This document shows positions 50,861 to 63,111 of a stretch of DNA of 64,000 nt, in pieces. Source of the stretch: Shewanella dokdonensis (GTDB taxonomy: Bacteria > Pseudomonadota > Gammaproteobacteria > Enterobacterales > Shewanellaceae); NCBI RefSeq assembly GCF_018394335.1, contig NZ_CP074572.1:3968001-4032000 (forward strand), written 5' to 3'. The notes beneath the pieces were generated by a model. That model worked only from the letters and a program-made list of their open reading frames with translations, made no database searches and was not told the origin of the DNA. Position 1 is the first letter of the stretch. Each line of letters starts with the position of its first letter. The position numbers were made by a program, and so were the translations under genes.

Positions 50861-52688
50861 TTAACCCCGCAATGCGTCGTGAATTGTTTGCGCCATTTCT
50901 GGGCTGATCCCGGGTACCTTCGCCAGCTCACTGACACTAGCGCCCTTCACTTCTTGTAGTCCGCCAAGATATTGCAGCAACGCTTTGCGACGTTTAGGCC
51001 CCACGCCGGGTATAGATTCAAGGGTGGAAGTGTTACGGGTTTTCTGCCGACGATTACGATGCCCGGTAATCGCAAAGCGGTGCGATTCATCACGAATATG
51101 CTGGATCAGGTGTAGCGCTTCAGAGTCATCAGGTAGGCTAAAGCTTTCTTCAGAATCGCCAAAAATTAGCGTTTCCAATCCCGGCTTGCGGCTCTCGCCT
51201 TTGGCAACACCGATTAATGTTGGCGCATTATCCAAACCACTGAACTTACGATTGACCACCTCCTGCGCCATGCGCAATTGCCCGAGACCACCATCGATAA
51301 ATACTATATCTGGGATCTTGGCTTCAGTGGTTACCTTATCAAAACGACGTTCGAGTGCCTGTTTCATCGCTGCATAATCATCGCCAGGGGTGATCCCCTT
51401 GATGTTGTAATGGCGATATTCAGATTTTTGCGGCCCTTCGCGATTAAACACCACGCAGGAAGCCACCGTGCTTTCCCCCATAGTGTGGCTGATATCAAAA
51501 CACTCCATACGGGCGATAGACTTTGACAATTCCAACGTTTCTTCCAACAACAGAAAACGTTGCTCCACGGTATTACGATGGGACAACTTGGTATTCACCG
51601 CATTAGTAGCATTGGTTTGTGCCAAGCGCAGATAACCGGCACGGTCGCCACGCACATTGGTTTTCACCACGACTTTTTTACCCAGCGCTTCATAGAGAAC
51701 GCTGGTCAGTTCTTCCAGCTCTTCATAATGTTCGCTGATCAAAATCTCTTGCGGTAATGCCCGGTGCACATCGGTATTCAGATAAAATTGCAGCATAAAG
51801 GCACGCAGCACTTCTGCCAGTTCAGTTTCTGCGGGCACTTCTGGGTAATAACTGCGGCTCCCAAATATTTTGCCTTCCCGAATAAACAGCAGATGAAAAC
51901 AGGCAATACCTGAGCCGTAATGCACGCCAATGACATCCATGTTGCCCGAAGTGGAAGATACCTGTTGCTGTTCTGCTACCCGTCGTAGCGCCATGATCTG
52001 ATCGCGAAACTGAGCTGCCGCCTCGTATTGCTGCTGCTCTGCGGCATGTTCCATTTTGGCCACCAAACTGGCAATCACCTGTTGATCTTTGCCCTTGAGA
52101 AATAAGGTCGCCAATTTTACCTGTTCCTGATATTCCGTATCGGAAACCCGACCAACACAAGGGCACTGCAACGTTTGAGTTGATACTGCAAACAGGGCCG
52201 AGAACGGGCTTTATAGTAAAGATCATCACACTGACGGATGGGAAACAACTTCTGCATCAAATGCAGACTTTCTCGCACGGCACCGCCGTTAGGATAAGGG
52301 CCGAAATACTGGCCTTTCTCCCGCTGCGGGCCACGATGATACGACAGTCGCGGATGCTGGTGCTGACTTAAAAAATGTAAGGATAGGATTTATCATCTCG
52401 CAGCAACACGTTGTAACGCGGCAGATAACGCTTGATATAGTCATTTTCTAGGATCAATGCTTCAGTTTCACTGTGGGTCAGCGTGACATCGACATTGGCA
52501 ATATGCGAGACCAGAGCCTGCGTCTTAACATTGGGCAGATTCTTGCGGAAGTATGACGATACCCGTTTTTTGAGATCTTTGGCCTTGCCGACATAAATCA
52601 CCGTGCCGCTTGCATCATACATGCGATACACCCCAGGTGATGAAGTCAGGTTCTTTAAGAAGGTTTTGGCATTAAATGACGGCGTCAT
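50861..52688 (-). CDS. uvrC: UvrC, excinuclease ABC subunit C (two apparent frameshifts)
   Basis: UvrC makes both incisions around DNA lesions bound by UvrB. ATG 52688 starts [24 protein letters not shown]; the GIY-YIG nuclease domain ([17 protein letters not shown]) is first, then a cysteine block, the UVR motif ([28 protein letters not shown]), the RNase H-like nuclease ([29 protein letters not shown]) and the C-terminal double helix-hairpin-helix ([28 protein letters not shown]). Breaks lie in the six-A run at 52370-52375 and at 52161-52163; one added base at each gives 609 residues, against 610 in E. coli. Confidence 0.95.
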
Positions 52689-52790
52689 AAATCGACTCAA
52701 TAACAGTAACGCATTGGAAAATGGCAAGCCTATGGCTCCCGGGCGTTGCCCAGACGAGCCATGATAACGGCAAGTGACCGGATAACAGCG

Positions 52791-53434
52791 TTAAAACTGC
52801 CCGGCGTCCAGCATTTTGTAACGGATGGCCAGTTTTGTCAGCTCAACATCGCCACTGATCCCCAGTTTGGCAAACAGGCGATAACGGTAAGAGTTAACCG
52901 TCTTAGGGCTAAGATTCAACTGTTCGGAAATATCATTCACCTTTTCGCCGTTAGTGATCATCAGCATGATTTGCAATTCTCGCTCAGACAATGATTTAAA
53001 TGGGTTTTCATCGGTCTGATTAAACTGACTCAAGGCCATCTGCTGCGCGATTTCTGGTGATAAATAACGCTGTCCGATTGCCACCTGGCGAATAGCTTGT
53101 AACATCTCAGGAGGCCGGGCACTCTTGGTAAGATAACCACAGGCTCCCGCCTGCATCACCTTGGTTGGAAAAGGATCTTCCGTATGAATCGTCAACACGA
53201 TAATCCGTGCCTGTGGTTGATACCTTAGAATTTTTTGGTGGCTTCCAGCCCACCGATACCTGGCATATTCATGTCCATCAGAATGACATCTGCTTCATTC
53301 TGCCGACACCATTGCACGGCACTTTCGCCGTCGTTGGCTTCGCCGATTACTCGAATTCCTTTCTCATCCTCCAAAATTCTGCGGATCCCGGTTCTGACCA
53401 ACTCGTGATCATCGACCAAATACACTGAAATCAA
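52791..53434 (-). CDS. uvrY: UvrY/GacA/SirA-type response regulator (one apparent frameshift)
   Basis: UvrY is the response regulator of the BarA-UvrY (GacS-GacA) system that drives Csr small RNAs. The receiver domain begins VYLVDDHELVRTGIRRILED, with the phosphoacceptor Asp in VILMDMNMPGIGG; the LuxR-type helix-turn-helix is SLSERELQIMLMITNGEKVNDISEQLNLSPKTVNSYRYRL. The frame breaks in the six-A run (coding strand) at 53231-53236; one more A gives ATKKILRYQPQARIIV and 214 residues. The start is a TTG at 53434 since no ATG is available. It lies 102 bases upstream of uvrC, the usual order. Confidence 0.95.
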
Positions 53435-53654
53435 CGTTAACCCACCTTATTATTTTTGGCTGCGGGGAAGGCCCAACTGGGCACTGTCTAGATTAATTTA
53501 GCTGATATTCGAGATTAAAGAAAGTTTAACTCAACCTTATGATTAATAATGAAAGTTAATAGTTTTTAGCTCAAAATTCAGAGGCTTTTAAACTAAGTGT
53601 TCGTTAATACTAAAACAACATCGACCTGTAAACCGGGGAATTGAGCACGAAATG

Positions 53655-53690
53655 AAAAAGAAAAACCCGCTGCTTTCGCAACGGGTTTTC
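53655..53690 (-). terminator. Intrinsic terminator after tRNA-Ser
   Basis: On the minus strand AAAACCCGTTGC-GAAA-GCAGCGGGTTTT forms a 12-base stem (one G-U pair) with a GAAA tetraloop followed by TTCTTTTTC, seven bases downstream of the tRNA-Ser gene. Confidence 0.88.
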
Positions 53691-53696
53691 AGAATA

Positions 53697-53786
53697 TGGC
53701 GGAGGAGCAGGGATTTGAACCCTGGGTGGGGATGAACCCACGCCGGTTTTCAAGACCGGTGCATTAAACCACTCTGCCACCCCTCC
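53697..53786 (-). tRNA. tRNA-Ser (TGA)
   Basis: A 90-base class II tRNA with encoded CCA: acceptor GGAGGGG / pairing end before GCCA, anticodon stem ACCGGTCTTGAAAACCGG with TGA anticodon, a long variable arm (CGTGGGTTCATCCCCAC) and T loop GGTTCAAATCC. It is alone and followed by a terminator. Confidence 0.95.
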
Positions 53787-54000
53787 GAACGGCGCAAATA
53801 TTATAAGCTCCATTTCACCTTGTAAACCTTTATTTTTAAATATTATGTTTTCCCGCTCAAAAGCTGCACAGTTACCATTACCTCCATCTTTTATCACGGG
53901 AATTCAGCCTCTCGGGATGTATAAACGCTGCTGCCACAATGCACAATGTGATAAAATCCTTGCCATTAATTTTCCGTGCGGCAACCGAAGTCCGACAACA

Positions 54001-55589
54001 ATGAATCCAAGTTTGATCAGCGCCAGCAATTTAGCTCCCGTATTTGAAACGCCCATCCTCCCACCAAACAGTCATCTTCAAGATCTGCTGTTACAGCAAC
54101 AGCGTGTGCTTGATGCGTTTGCCCTGCTTCTTGGCAAACACCATCAGGCTATGTATCTGGCTGATTTCCGGGGATCCACCGCCAGGGGCTATTACAGGCG
54201 TTAACCGCGCAAGCGGCATTACCAAGCCATTATCTCCATGGTCGGGTACTGCGAAGCCAACTGTTCGGCCATAGCAAGCATGACGGCGAACTAAGCAAAC
54301 ACCAGATACTGTATATCTGTGTCGAGTCACTGCTTAAACGTGATAGTTTGTGGGAGCTGTTACTCAATTGCCTGGAACAGCGCGGTTTCTTGCATCAAGG
54401 GAAATGGCAACCGCTAAAGGCAAAGATTGTGCTGGTCGGTTCTGCCGCTTATTACGGAGAATTGCTCACCACTGAACGCTATTTTGCTGACAATGTGGCG
54501 TTATATGGTGAAGTGGCATTTGAAGTCGACCGGCAACAAGTATTGCAGCAAGACTATTTGAAGTGGTTACTGCAAGTGGCAACGTTGGCAGAGTTATCGT
54601 TAACCGAGAGTAGTTTGCTGCCGTTACTGAACTACGGCAGCAAACAGACTGAGCACCAACAGCGCTTGACCCTTGCCTCTAATGATATCTATCAGTTACT
54701 GACAGAAGCCGCTCATTTTGCGGGCAGTGACGAGATAGATGGCGACAGCGTCCATCAGGCACTGCAACATCGCAAGTTACGCCACAATAGCCAGGAAATG
54801 GTGTCGGTTCAAAACGTCGATGACAAGTTTATCTACCTGCCAACCGATGGTGAAATGGTGGGTCAGATCAACGGATTGACAGTTATTGATTCCGGCGATT
54901 ATTGCTATGGCGAGCCCGCGCGCATCACCGCCTCAGTACATTACGGTGATGGTGAAGTTGCGGATATTGAACGTAAATCAGAACTCGGTGGCAATATTCA
55001 CGCGAAGGGAATGATGATCCTCTCCGGCTGTTTATACCGGGTATTTGGCCGTGATGAACCGCTACATCTGAACGCCAATATTGTGTTTGAACAGTCATAT
55101 CAAGAAATCGATGGCGACAGTGCATCACTGGCAGAATACTGCAGTTTGATATCGGCCATTGCAGAACAACCGATTGCTCAAGGGCTGGCCGTCACTGGTG
55201 CCTTGGATCAATTTGGTAATGTGCAGGCAATTGGTGGTGTAAATGACAAAATTGAAGGTTTTTTCAACCTCTGTGCCCGCCGGGGACTTACCGGTAAACA
55301 AGGTGTCATCATGCCGCGTTCTAATTTACAGCAACTTAATCTCCCGCAGGAGATTATTGATGCGGTAGTTGCCGGAACTTTTCATCTCTATGAAATCAGC
55401 CATGTTGACGAAGCGGTGACCTTATTGATGGGCAAAGTGGCGGGAAATCCAGACAAAGACGGAGATTTCCCATTCGACACACTATACGGGATGGTGCAAC
55501 AGCGGCTTGATCGACTGGCAGGAAATACTGATGAGCAACCCGGCATTATCATGCGTTTACTGGGCAGACTCGCATTTATGCGGAATTAA
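54001..55589 (+). CDS. Lon-like protease LonH/YcbZ (S16 family, one apparent frameshift)
   Basis: This is the Lon-related protein encoded next to fabA in many gammaproteobacteria (YcbZ in E. coli). The N-terminal two thirds resemble a degenerate AAA domain with no recognisable Walker A. The C-terminal S16 protease domain is intact, with the serine in GDSASLAEYCSL and the lysine in IGGVNDKIEGFFNLC. I choose ATG 54001 (NPSLISASNLAPVF). The frame breaks in the four-G run at 54185-54188; one more G gives STARGLLQALTAQ and 529 residues. Substrates are not known; the link with fabA and rmf is by position. Confidence 0.9.
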
Positions 55590-55662
55590 GTGCTGATCGG
55601 AGTTGTTTAGCTTACACCTGTTCGCTAATCTTGCTGCACTTGTATGAGATGTGGTTACACTA

Positions 55663-56177
55663 ATGACAAAATCGAACAGTTACAGCAAAGAACAACTTGT
55701 ATCCTGTGGTTATGGCGAACTCTTTGGTCAAGATGCCCCTCGCCTGCCTATCAATAATATGCTGATGGTCGACAGGGTTGTCACGATCAACGATGATGGC
55801 GGTCGTTATGGCAAAGGTGAGATTATTGCAGAGCTGGATATCAATCCAGATCTGTGGTTTTTTGGCTGCCATTTCGTAGATGACCCGGTGATGCCAGGAT
55901 GTCTTGGACTAGATGCCATGTGGCAACTGGTTGGCTTTTTCTTGGCATGGCAAGGCGCTAAAGGTAAAGGCCGCGCCCTGGGTGTTGGTGAAGTAAAATT
56001 CACCGGGCAGATCCTGCCAAAAGCCAAAAAGCCACGTACCATCTGCATCTGAAACGCACCATCAACCGTAAACTGGTGATGGGGATTGCCGATGCCACGC
56101 TTTCGGTAGATGGTCGTGAGATTTATGCGGCGACGGAACTGAAAGTAGGTGTCTTTACGGATACTTCTAGCTTCTAA
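55663..56177 (+). CDS. fabA: 3-hydroxydecanoyl-ACP dehydratase/isomerase (one apparent frameshift)
   Basis: FabA dehydrates 3-hydroxydecanoyl-ACP and isomerises the product to start unsaturated fatty acid synthesis. The start ATG 55663 ([21 protein letters not shown]) is favoured over an in-frame GTG at 55651. The active site His and Asp are in [22 protein letters not shown]. The frame breaks in the five-A run at 56026-56030; one more A gives [23 protein letters not shown] and the normal C terminus [12 protein letters not shown], 171 residues, as in E. coli (172). FabA is essential in bacteria that depend on it, which argues that the break is not real. Confidence 0.96.
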
Positions 56178-56203
56178 CCTCAAGAAACGCTGGCATGCCC
56201 ATA

Positions 56204-56230
56204 AAAATGCCCTCAACTGAGGGCAATGGG
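56204..56230 (-). terminator. Intrinsic terminator between fabA and rmf
   Basis: TGCCCTC-AACT-GAGGGCA forms a seven-base stem with tetraloop. On the minus strand it is followed by TTTTTAT, so it mainly serves rmf; on the plus strand only ATGGGTTTATT follows. Confidence 0.78.
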
Positions 56231-56231
56231 T

Positions 56232-56408
56232 TTATTTATTGAGTAGACCATTTAAGCGGCCATCAACTCCCTCGCGCCAGCCTCCAAGCCACTGCGACCG
56301 GGAATCAAGATTTGAATACGGACAAAGTTCCTTGGAGCGACCCCCAATACCAGCTTGGAATCCTTTGGAAAAGGCACGATCTAAGCGATCCCGTTTTTGT
56401 CTCTTCAT
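56232..56408 (-). CDS. rmf: Ribosome modulation factor
   Basis: RMF binds 70S ribosomes in stationary phase and drives formation of inactive 100S dimers. The 58-residue chain begins at ATG 56408 after GAGGAT and reads KRQKRDRLDRAFSKGFQAG, then GGRSKELCPY and RSQWLGGWREGVDGR, the near-invariant RMF core. A longer upstream open frame is leader. It converges on fabA, as in related genomes. Confidence 0.97.
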   Translation of the reverse strand: MKRQKRDRLDRAFSKGFQAGIGGRSKELCPYSNLDSRSQWLGGWREGVDGRLNGLLNK

Positions 56409-56544
56409 GCAAGTATCCTCTGTTCTATTCCATAAAAAAAGCCGACGGCTTCCTGTACATGAATAGAACTTTTCCAAGGACAGATCAATCAAAAAATCTT
56501 CAATTATAGGCATGCAATTATTAAGCATTTGAGAACAGGCGAAA

Positions 56545-56572
56545 AAAAATCGACACCAAAGTGTCGATTTTT
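56545..56572 (-). terminator. Intrinsic terminator after the DUF3466 gene
   Basis: A perfect 12-base stem AAAAATCGACAC / GTGTCGATTTTT with loop CAAA is followed on the minus strand by a run of eight T, 20 bases past the stop at 56592. On the plus strand a run of five T follows, so it may also act toward the other side. Confidence 0.92.
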
Positions 56573-56591
56573 CTGCATTAAGGAACTAATG

Positions 56592-58444
56592 CTATTGGCG
56601 ACGTCGCAACCAAGCTAACGGTAATAACAGCAACCATCCCCAAACGGCAGCCCCTTTACGCGAATAAGAGCCGGTGTCTATACCACCATCGCTACTGAGA
56701 TCACAAGCGGTTGCTGAAGTGGCTGCGGGCTTCAACACCACCATGCGCGGCAGATAACTGGTCACCGGATGACCCTCACCATCGAGTTTGAATGTTGGAT
56801 TACCGCTACCATCCAGGATCAAATTACCGCTGAGATCGGTCTGGTATACCGGTTTTCTAACAAATGCTGTCGCGGCAATCACCCCTTCATCATTGATCTT
56901 ATTCGCTTCAACAACGCGGATATCTGCATCATAAGTCAGGGAGTTACCCGTAGCATCTGTGACCGTAAACTGGTGTTTGACCCATTTACCTTCACTATTT
57001 TTTTGATAACCCTTGGATTCACATGTGAGCAGGTTATTGAGATCGCTAAACTCTTCACTGTTTACATCATAAAGGAAAGCATCTTTTGGCCGAGATATCT
57101 GCTTATCTTCTGAAGTTTCAATATACCCCACAACCTGCCCCTGATTATTGATATCTTTGGCACGACTGGAGAGATCAGAAGTATAAGAGTAGAAATCATT
57201 CGGTGTTATCGGCTTAGTATCTGGGGTATTGCTATCATAGATAAAGAACTTGTCACGCTGATAACCATCAATATATTTTTTATAACTTCCCACCACTATG
57301 CCAGCAGCATTAACACTGTAAGCAATAGAACTCAGGACATCATTATCAATCACCGGGATCCAGTGATACTCATAGCTACCACTGCCGTTCTTACTCCAAT
57401 AAGCGGCGTCATAATACAGGTCGTCTGTATTGCCATTACGGTAAACATGTGAACGGCCAACGACCACCCCGTTATCGTTGATCCCCAATCCTTGCGCGAC
57501 AAAAGTTGAAGAAGAAGAACCGGGATCTAACCCAAGAGGTAACTCCGTCCGGATGAAACTGCCATCCGTATGATACTGCCACACCATTGCGCGGGTTTTA
57601 TATTGGATATTGATGACACCCGTGCTGCTATTCGGAAACTGGTTTGCTTGGATACAGATATCGACCGGTGATGATTCACTGTCACTGCTGATACAGCTAT
57701 CCGTGACTGACTCACCGTAAGAACTTAGGGCGACACTGCCATAACCGGCAATCAGGTTGTTACTATTAATTGCTGCGGCAAGTGAACTCCCGCCAACGTT
57801 AACAGTTACATTATCGCTGTTGGTATATTCAGTGTACGGTGGCGGCAATTCCATTTCAGTTGCGCTAGCACTGCTTTTAACGAAACCCCGTAATTCATAG
57901 TCTCGGTAGTACCAGTTGTCTACGCCAGACACACTGCCAGCATAATCCATGGTTTTTCTGGCGCACTCATGGCACCAACACGTATTCCCGCATCATTGAT
58001 ATCAAAGAAATAGCTGTCTACGGTATTACGGTTGTCACTGGTGATTGATGACGGTGCAATGCTGCTATTAATGCTTTCAAAAGTGGGTAACCATGGCGTT
58101 GTTGCGTCATTTTCCAATGCATGAAACGCGAAGCTATTACCAATGATTTGTGAAACTGTCGAATAGCTAATGCTCTGATCTGCGCCAATAGCATCGTCCA
58201 AGTTGATGATGTTACTGTCATCGTTCACATCACTGCTGCTAAGATTTGTCCGCCCGCGGGAAACACCAACTAATTCATTGTTGGCATTAATACTTTGGCC
58301 ATAACCATTGGCGGTGTCAGTCAGGGTTCCTTTAACGTCAGCATTTTCGATATTGACAATTTCATAGACGGAGGCGGCATGAGCAACCTGCAAAACACTG
58401 ACAACGCTTAACGCAACCAATGACAGCGTACTATTCAACTTCAT
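56592..58444 (-). CDS. DUF3466 family exported protein with C-terminal sorting-like tail (one apparent frameshift)
   Basis: A secreted or surface protein of unknown function seen in Shewanella and Vibrio. It has a signal peptide (LSLVALSVVSVLQVAHAAS) and repeated beta-type units of the extracellular-repeat kind with phrases such as GVSRGR, GYGSVALSS, VVGRSHVY, VVGSYKKY and VVGYIET, each following a conserved IN-x-N/GIVVG pattern. The chain ends GSYSRKGAAVWGWLLLLPLAWLRRRQ-like: a hydrophobic helix then arginines, as in GlyGly-CTERM tails handled by rhombosortase, although the double glycine is not evident. The frame breaks in the five-A run (coding strand) at 57953-57957; one more A gives APEKTMDYAGSV and 617 residues. 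Confidence 0.82.
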
Positions 58445-58473
58445 TCAATTTATTCCCGTTTTGTTATTCTGGC

Positions 58474-60392
58474 TTACTTCATTGACTCAAGTTCTTCCCA
58501 GCGACTGAAGTAAGTATCCAACTGCTGTTCTTTGTCGGCCAACAGCTGCAACTGCGCTGTCACTGCCGCCTGCTCCTGAGCATAAAAATCTGGCTGATTC
58601 ACTTGCGACTGCAACACGTCAATCTCCTGCTCCAACTGTTCCATCAATTCTGGCAAGGCTTCAAGTTCTCGCAGCAATTTATAAGACAGTTTTTTCAGTG
58701 CCGGTGTTTTTTCTGAAACCGGTTTGGGCGACTGCGTGCTCAGTTGGACAGACTTTGTGCTCTCAGGTTCCGCAGCTTCACGATAGAATCTTGCCCCCTG
58801 AGCCACGGCGTCCTGATATCCACCCACATATTCGCTCCAGCGACCGTTGCCAGCATACCACCAGGAACTGGTCACTGTGTTGTCGATAAAGGCCCGGTCG
58901 TGACTCACCAACAGCAACGTCCCTTGGTACTCTGTGAGCAGAGACTCTAACAATTCAAGTGTCTCTATATCAAGATCATTTGTTGGTTCATCAAGGATTA
59001 TCAGATTGGCAGGTTTTAATAACAGCCGCGCCAACAGCAAGCGGTTTTTCTCACCGCCGCTCAATGCCTTGACCGGCGTACGTGCCCGCGCTGGCGAAAA
59101 TAGAAAATCCTGCAAGTAACTGAGTATGTGGCGATCTTTACCGTTTATCGTAATTGTGCTCTTGCCATCACCAACATTTTCTTCGACTGTTTTTCCTCAT
59201 CCAGTGCCTCACGGTACTGGTCAAAATAAGCGATTTCGAGTTTGGTGCCTGTACGAATGGTGCCGCTTTGGGGCTGCAATTGCCCAATCAGTAACTTGAT
59301 CAGTGTTGATTTGCCACAGCCATTGGGGCCAATCAACGCAATCCGGTCCCCCCGGATCACTCGGGTACTGAAATCCCGCACTAAATCCTTCTCGGCCCAA
59401 CGGTAATTCAGCTCGTTGACCTCAAACACCAGCTTACCGCTACGTTCAGCGTCACTGACGCCCATGGTAGCGTTACCTTGGCGTTCAATACGGGCCATCC
59501 GCTCCATCCGTAGCGCCTTCAATGCCCGCACGCGACCTTCATTACGGGTACGCCGCGCTTTGACGCCCTGTCGGATCCAGGCTTCTTCTTCGGCTAACTT
59601 TCTATCAAACTGTGCATTCTTATCTTCTTCAACCCGCAGCCATTCCTGCTTGCCCTCAAGATATTGCTGATAATTCCCCGGCCAGGAAGTCACTACACCA
59701 CGATCCAGATCGACAATACGAGTAGCTATGCGTTGGATAAAACCGCGGTCATGACTGATGAAAGCAATGGCCCCTTTGAAATTCAATAAAAACTGTTCCA
59801 GCCATTCGATAGTATCAATGTCCAGATGGTTGGTGGGCTCATCCAGCAGTAATAGATCCGGTTCATTTACCAATGCCCGAGCCAACGCCACTTTACGTTG
59901 CCAACCGCCGGATAATTCTGACAGCGGTGTACTCTCTTCCAACCCCAGCATTTTACAGGTCTGTTGAATGCGGCTATCCAGTGTCCAGCCATCGTTGAGA
60001 TCCAACTGCTCTTGTAGGCGCGCCATTTTAGTCAGCCCTTGTTCCTGCGCAGCCCCGCTCATGGTTGCAATCGCGACCGATAGCTCATGATACTGATCCA
60101 ACAACTCACCTATTTCGGCCAATCCAGCGGCAATATAACGATAAACCGTGGCAGTTTCTGCCTTCGGTGGGTCTTGCTGCAAGCGACTGACTTTAACGTC
60201 TGTTGCAATGTTGAACTCACCATCATCCAGCAATACTTCGCCGTTGATAATTTTTAACAGGCTGGATTTACCAGCGCCATTCCGACCAACAATACACACC
60301 CGCTCGCCAGCTTCTATGGTGAAATCTGCATGTTCTAGCAGCGGAATATATCCATAGGCTAACGAGCCATTATTAATACGAACCAGACTCAA
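58474..60392 (-). CDS. uup: Uup, ABC-F ATPase (one apparent frameshift)
   Basis: Uup is a soluble ABC-F protein with two ATP-binding cassettes and a C-terminal DNA-binding coiled coil; it affects transposon excision, replication-fork repair and ribosome function. Cassette one has VGRNGAGKSSLL, LSGGWQRKVALARAL and LLLLDEPTNHLDI; the linker is basic; cassette two has IGPNGCGKSTLI, LSGGEKNRLLLARLL and LIILDEPTNDLDI. A C-terminal coiled coil starts at about KLSYKLLRELEALPEL. The TTG at 60392 is chosen because AGGAG lies seven bases upstream. The frame breaks in the five-A run at 59190-59194; one more A gives DEEKTVEENVGDGKST and 639 residues. It lies 14 bases after rlmKL. Confidence 0.95.
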
Positions 60393-60406
60393 AACTTGCT
60401 CCTGTG

Positions 60407-62584
60407 TTAGCGTTTGGCCTGTTCGGGCCAAGCAAAACCTGCGGCTACTGATGACTCACCATTGCTGGTTAGCAGCCAGGTATTATGAATATGCGGATTG
60501 CGACGGAAATCCTGCGGCAACATCTGCGCATCCATATTGGTTACCGACAATCCGGCTGCCTGCAGTGCCTCAAGCTCCATTTTGAATTTACGTTTATTGT
60601 TGGAAAATACGATTTCACCGCCCGGATTCAGTAACTTGGCAAGTGACAGCAACAGTTGCACATGATCCCGTTGCACATCAAAAGCATCTTCCATCCGTTT
60701 AGAATTAGAGAATGTCGGCGGGTCAATGAAGATCAGATCGAATTTCTGCCGGCAATCGCGGATCCACTGTAAACAATCCCCTTGTTCAAAGTGATACTGC
60801 CGCCCGCTCAAGCCATTGAGCATAAAGTTATCTTTGGCCCAGTTCAGGTAGGTATTGGACATATCAACCGTTGTGACAGATTTAGCCCCCCAACCCCGCA
60901 TGTACAGAGGCTGTGCCAGTATAAGCAAACAGATTCAGCACATCGCGCCCATTCGCCTTGCTACCTACTAATTTACGAATGAGCCGGTGGTCTAAAAACA
61001 GTCCGGTATCAAGATAATCGGTAAGATTCAGTTTAAAGCGCGCACCATACTCGTTGACCACTAAAGCCAAACGTTCACCATCCAGCTTCTGATACTGATT
61101 GGTGCCCTTCTGGCGTTCACGGGTTTTAAGAATGATATGCTCCGCAGGACGCTGGCTGCCCCCGGCAAGGACAATAAAATATCGGTAAGGCGACGTTTGC
61201 TGACCGCTTCAGGAATGGAAGCCGGCGCGGCATATTCCTGGATCACCAGGTAATCCTGATATTTATCAATGGCCACGTTGTATTCAGGAATATCCGCATC
61301 ATAAATGCGGTAACAATCAATGTGTTCTTTCTGTGCCCACTTATCCAGTTGCTTCAGGTTTTTCTTAACCCGGTTGGCAAAAGACGCAGCAATTTCACTC
61401 AGCGCTTCACCAGAATGCTGCGCCAACACCGCGGCCCGTTGTGGTGTTTTCACATGCAGCGTGTATAAGTTGAAGGCACATTCCAGTGCCCCATTGTACA
61501 TTTTCAGCTGTTTATCGGCTTTCAGTTTCAATGCCGATAGCAGTTCGGCTTCGCTACACAACAGCGCTACCTGCCAGCCAGCGAAATCCTGCTTCAGGTG
61601 TTCACCTAACTGAAAATACAGTTGCAGTAATGAGGTCACATTCCCCAGACGTTCACCATACGGCGGATTGGAGACTAATATCCCAGCGTCTGCGGGCGGC
61701 ATAACCTCTAGCGCATTAGCCACTTTAAACTCAATGAGTTCCGCCACACCAGCGTTGGCGGCATTGCGTTTAGCTAATGCCACCATCCGCGAATCTATAT
61801 CTGAGCCATAAAAACGGCTTTCACAACGCCGGGTGCCCACCGCCGCCCGCGCTTTAGCTTCATCTGCGACCGATTGCCACAAGGCTTGATCATGCTGTAG
61901 CCAGGCTTCAAACCCAAAACGCTGCCGCAACAGACCGGGGGCGATATCCGCCGCCATCATTGCTGCTTCAATCAGGATGGTGCCACTACCACAAAACGGA
62001 TCGACCACCGGAGTTTGCTTATCCCACTGCGCCCGCAGCAACATGTTAGCCGCCAAGTTTTCCTTAAGCGGTGCTTCACCAGTACCATGGCGATAACCGC
62101 GCTGATGCAGCGCCGGCCCAGAAACATTAAGGGCAATGGTAACCTGATGATTACGATAATGCGCATCTATACGGATATCCGCTTGATTCCGTTCAACATC
62201 TGGACGATTTAAGCCAGCATTGCGAAAACGATCGGCGACTGCATCTTTTACTTTTAACGCCCCGAACTGGGTATTATTAATGAACCCACCCATGCCGTGA
62301 AAATCGATACTAAAGGTGCTTCGATTACTGAAATGTGCTGGCCAATCAATAGCATAAGCCGCAGCATATAGCTGTTCTGCCGTTTCACAACTTGCCTGAT
62401 GTAACAGTACAAGTACCCGGCTAGCCAAGCGGCTCCACAACACAATGCGATATACTTGTTCCAAAGAGGCAGTAAAGTAGACACCGGCTTGAGACTCTTT
62501 AACATCCGTCGCCCCCAGCGCCAATAGCTCTTGAGCCAAAGTGTATTCAAACCCTTTAGGCACAGCAGCAAAACAATTCAACAT
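60407..62584 (-). CDS. rlmL: RlmKL, dual 23S rRNA methyltransferase (two apparent frameshifts)
   Basis: The protein carries out two 23S rRNA guanine methylations, m2G2445 (RlmL part, N-terminal) and m7G2069 (RlmK part, C-terminal). ATG 62584 starts [26 protein letters not shown] domain is followed by the first methyltransferase ([33 protein letters not shown]) and the second ([32 protein letters not shown]). Breaks lie in the five-C run at 61159-61163 (one G short on the coding strand) and the six-C run at 60886-60891, where the conserved LGGAKS needs two more G. Corrected length is 726 residues. It precedes uup as in E. coli. Confidence 0.95.
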
Positions 62585-62775
62585 GCAATCAACCAAGCGA
62601 TTTCGATAAAACCGTTATTATACCCTGTCAGCGCCATAAAAGATAAGCCGTTACCCACGGCAAACCGATCAAAACAGCATGCCGATATTTCTGCATAAAT
62701 TAACAACAGTCGGATGAAATGCGACCTTTATCTGTACTAAAAATAGACGCTTGTGACTTTTTTCAAATGCGCGTC

Positions 62776-62804
62776 TTGCAATGCCGATCGCAGACGGATA
62801 TAGT
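62776..62804 (+). promoter_or_regulatory. Promoter of the tandem initiator tRNA genes
   Basis: A -35 element TTGCAA (62776-62781) and a -10 element TATAGT (62799-62804) are separated by 17 bases. The next bases, GCGCCCC, form a GC-rich discriminator, as in stable-RNA promoters under stringent control. The first tRNA starts 18 bases after the -10. Confidence 0.75.
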
Positions 62805-62822
62805 GCGCCCCACTTAGACGGA

Positions 62823-62899
<77 letters not shown>

Positions 62900-62929
62900 G
62901 TTTCTGTCTATGTGTTATATCAAAGTCGT

Positions 62930-63006
<77 letters not shown>

Positions 63007-63034
63007 ATGATACTCACACCTTAAATATTTCAGT

Positions 63035-63111
<77 letters not shown>

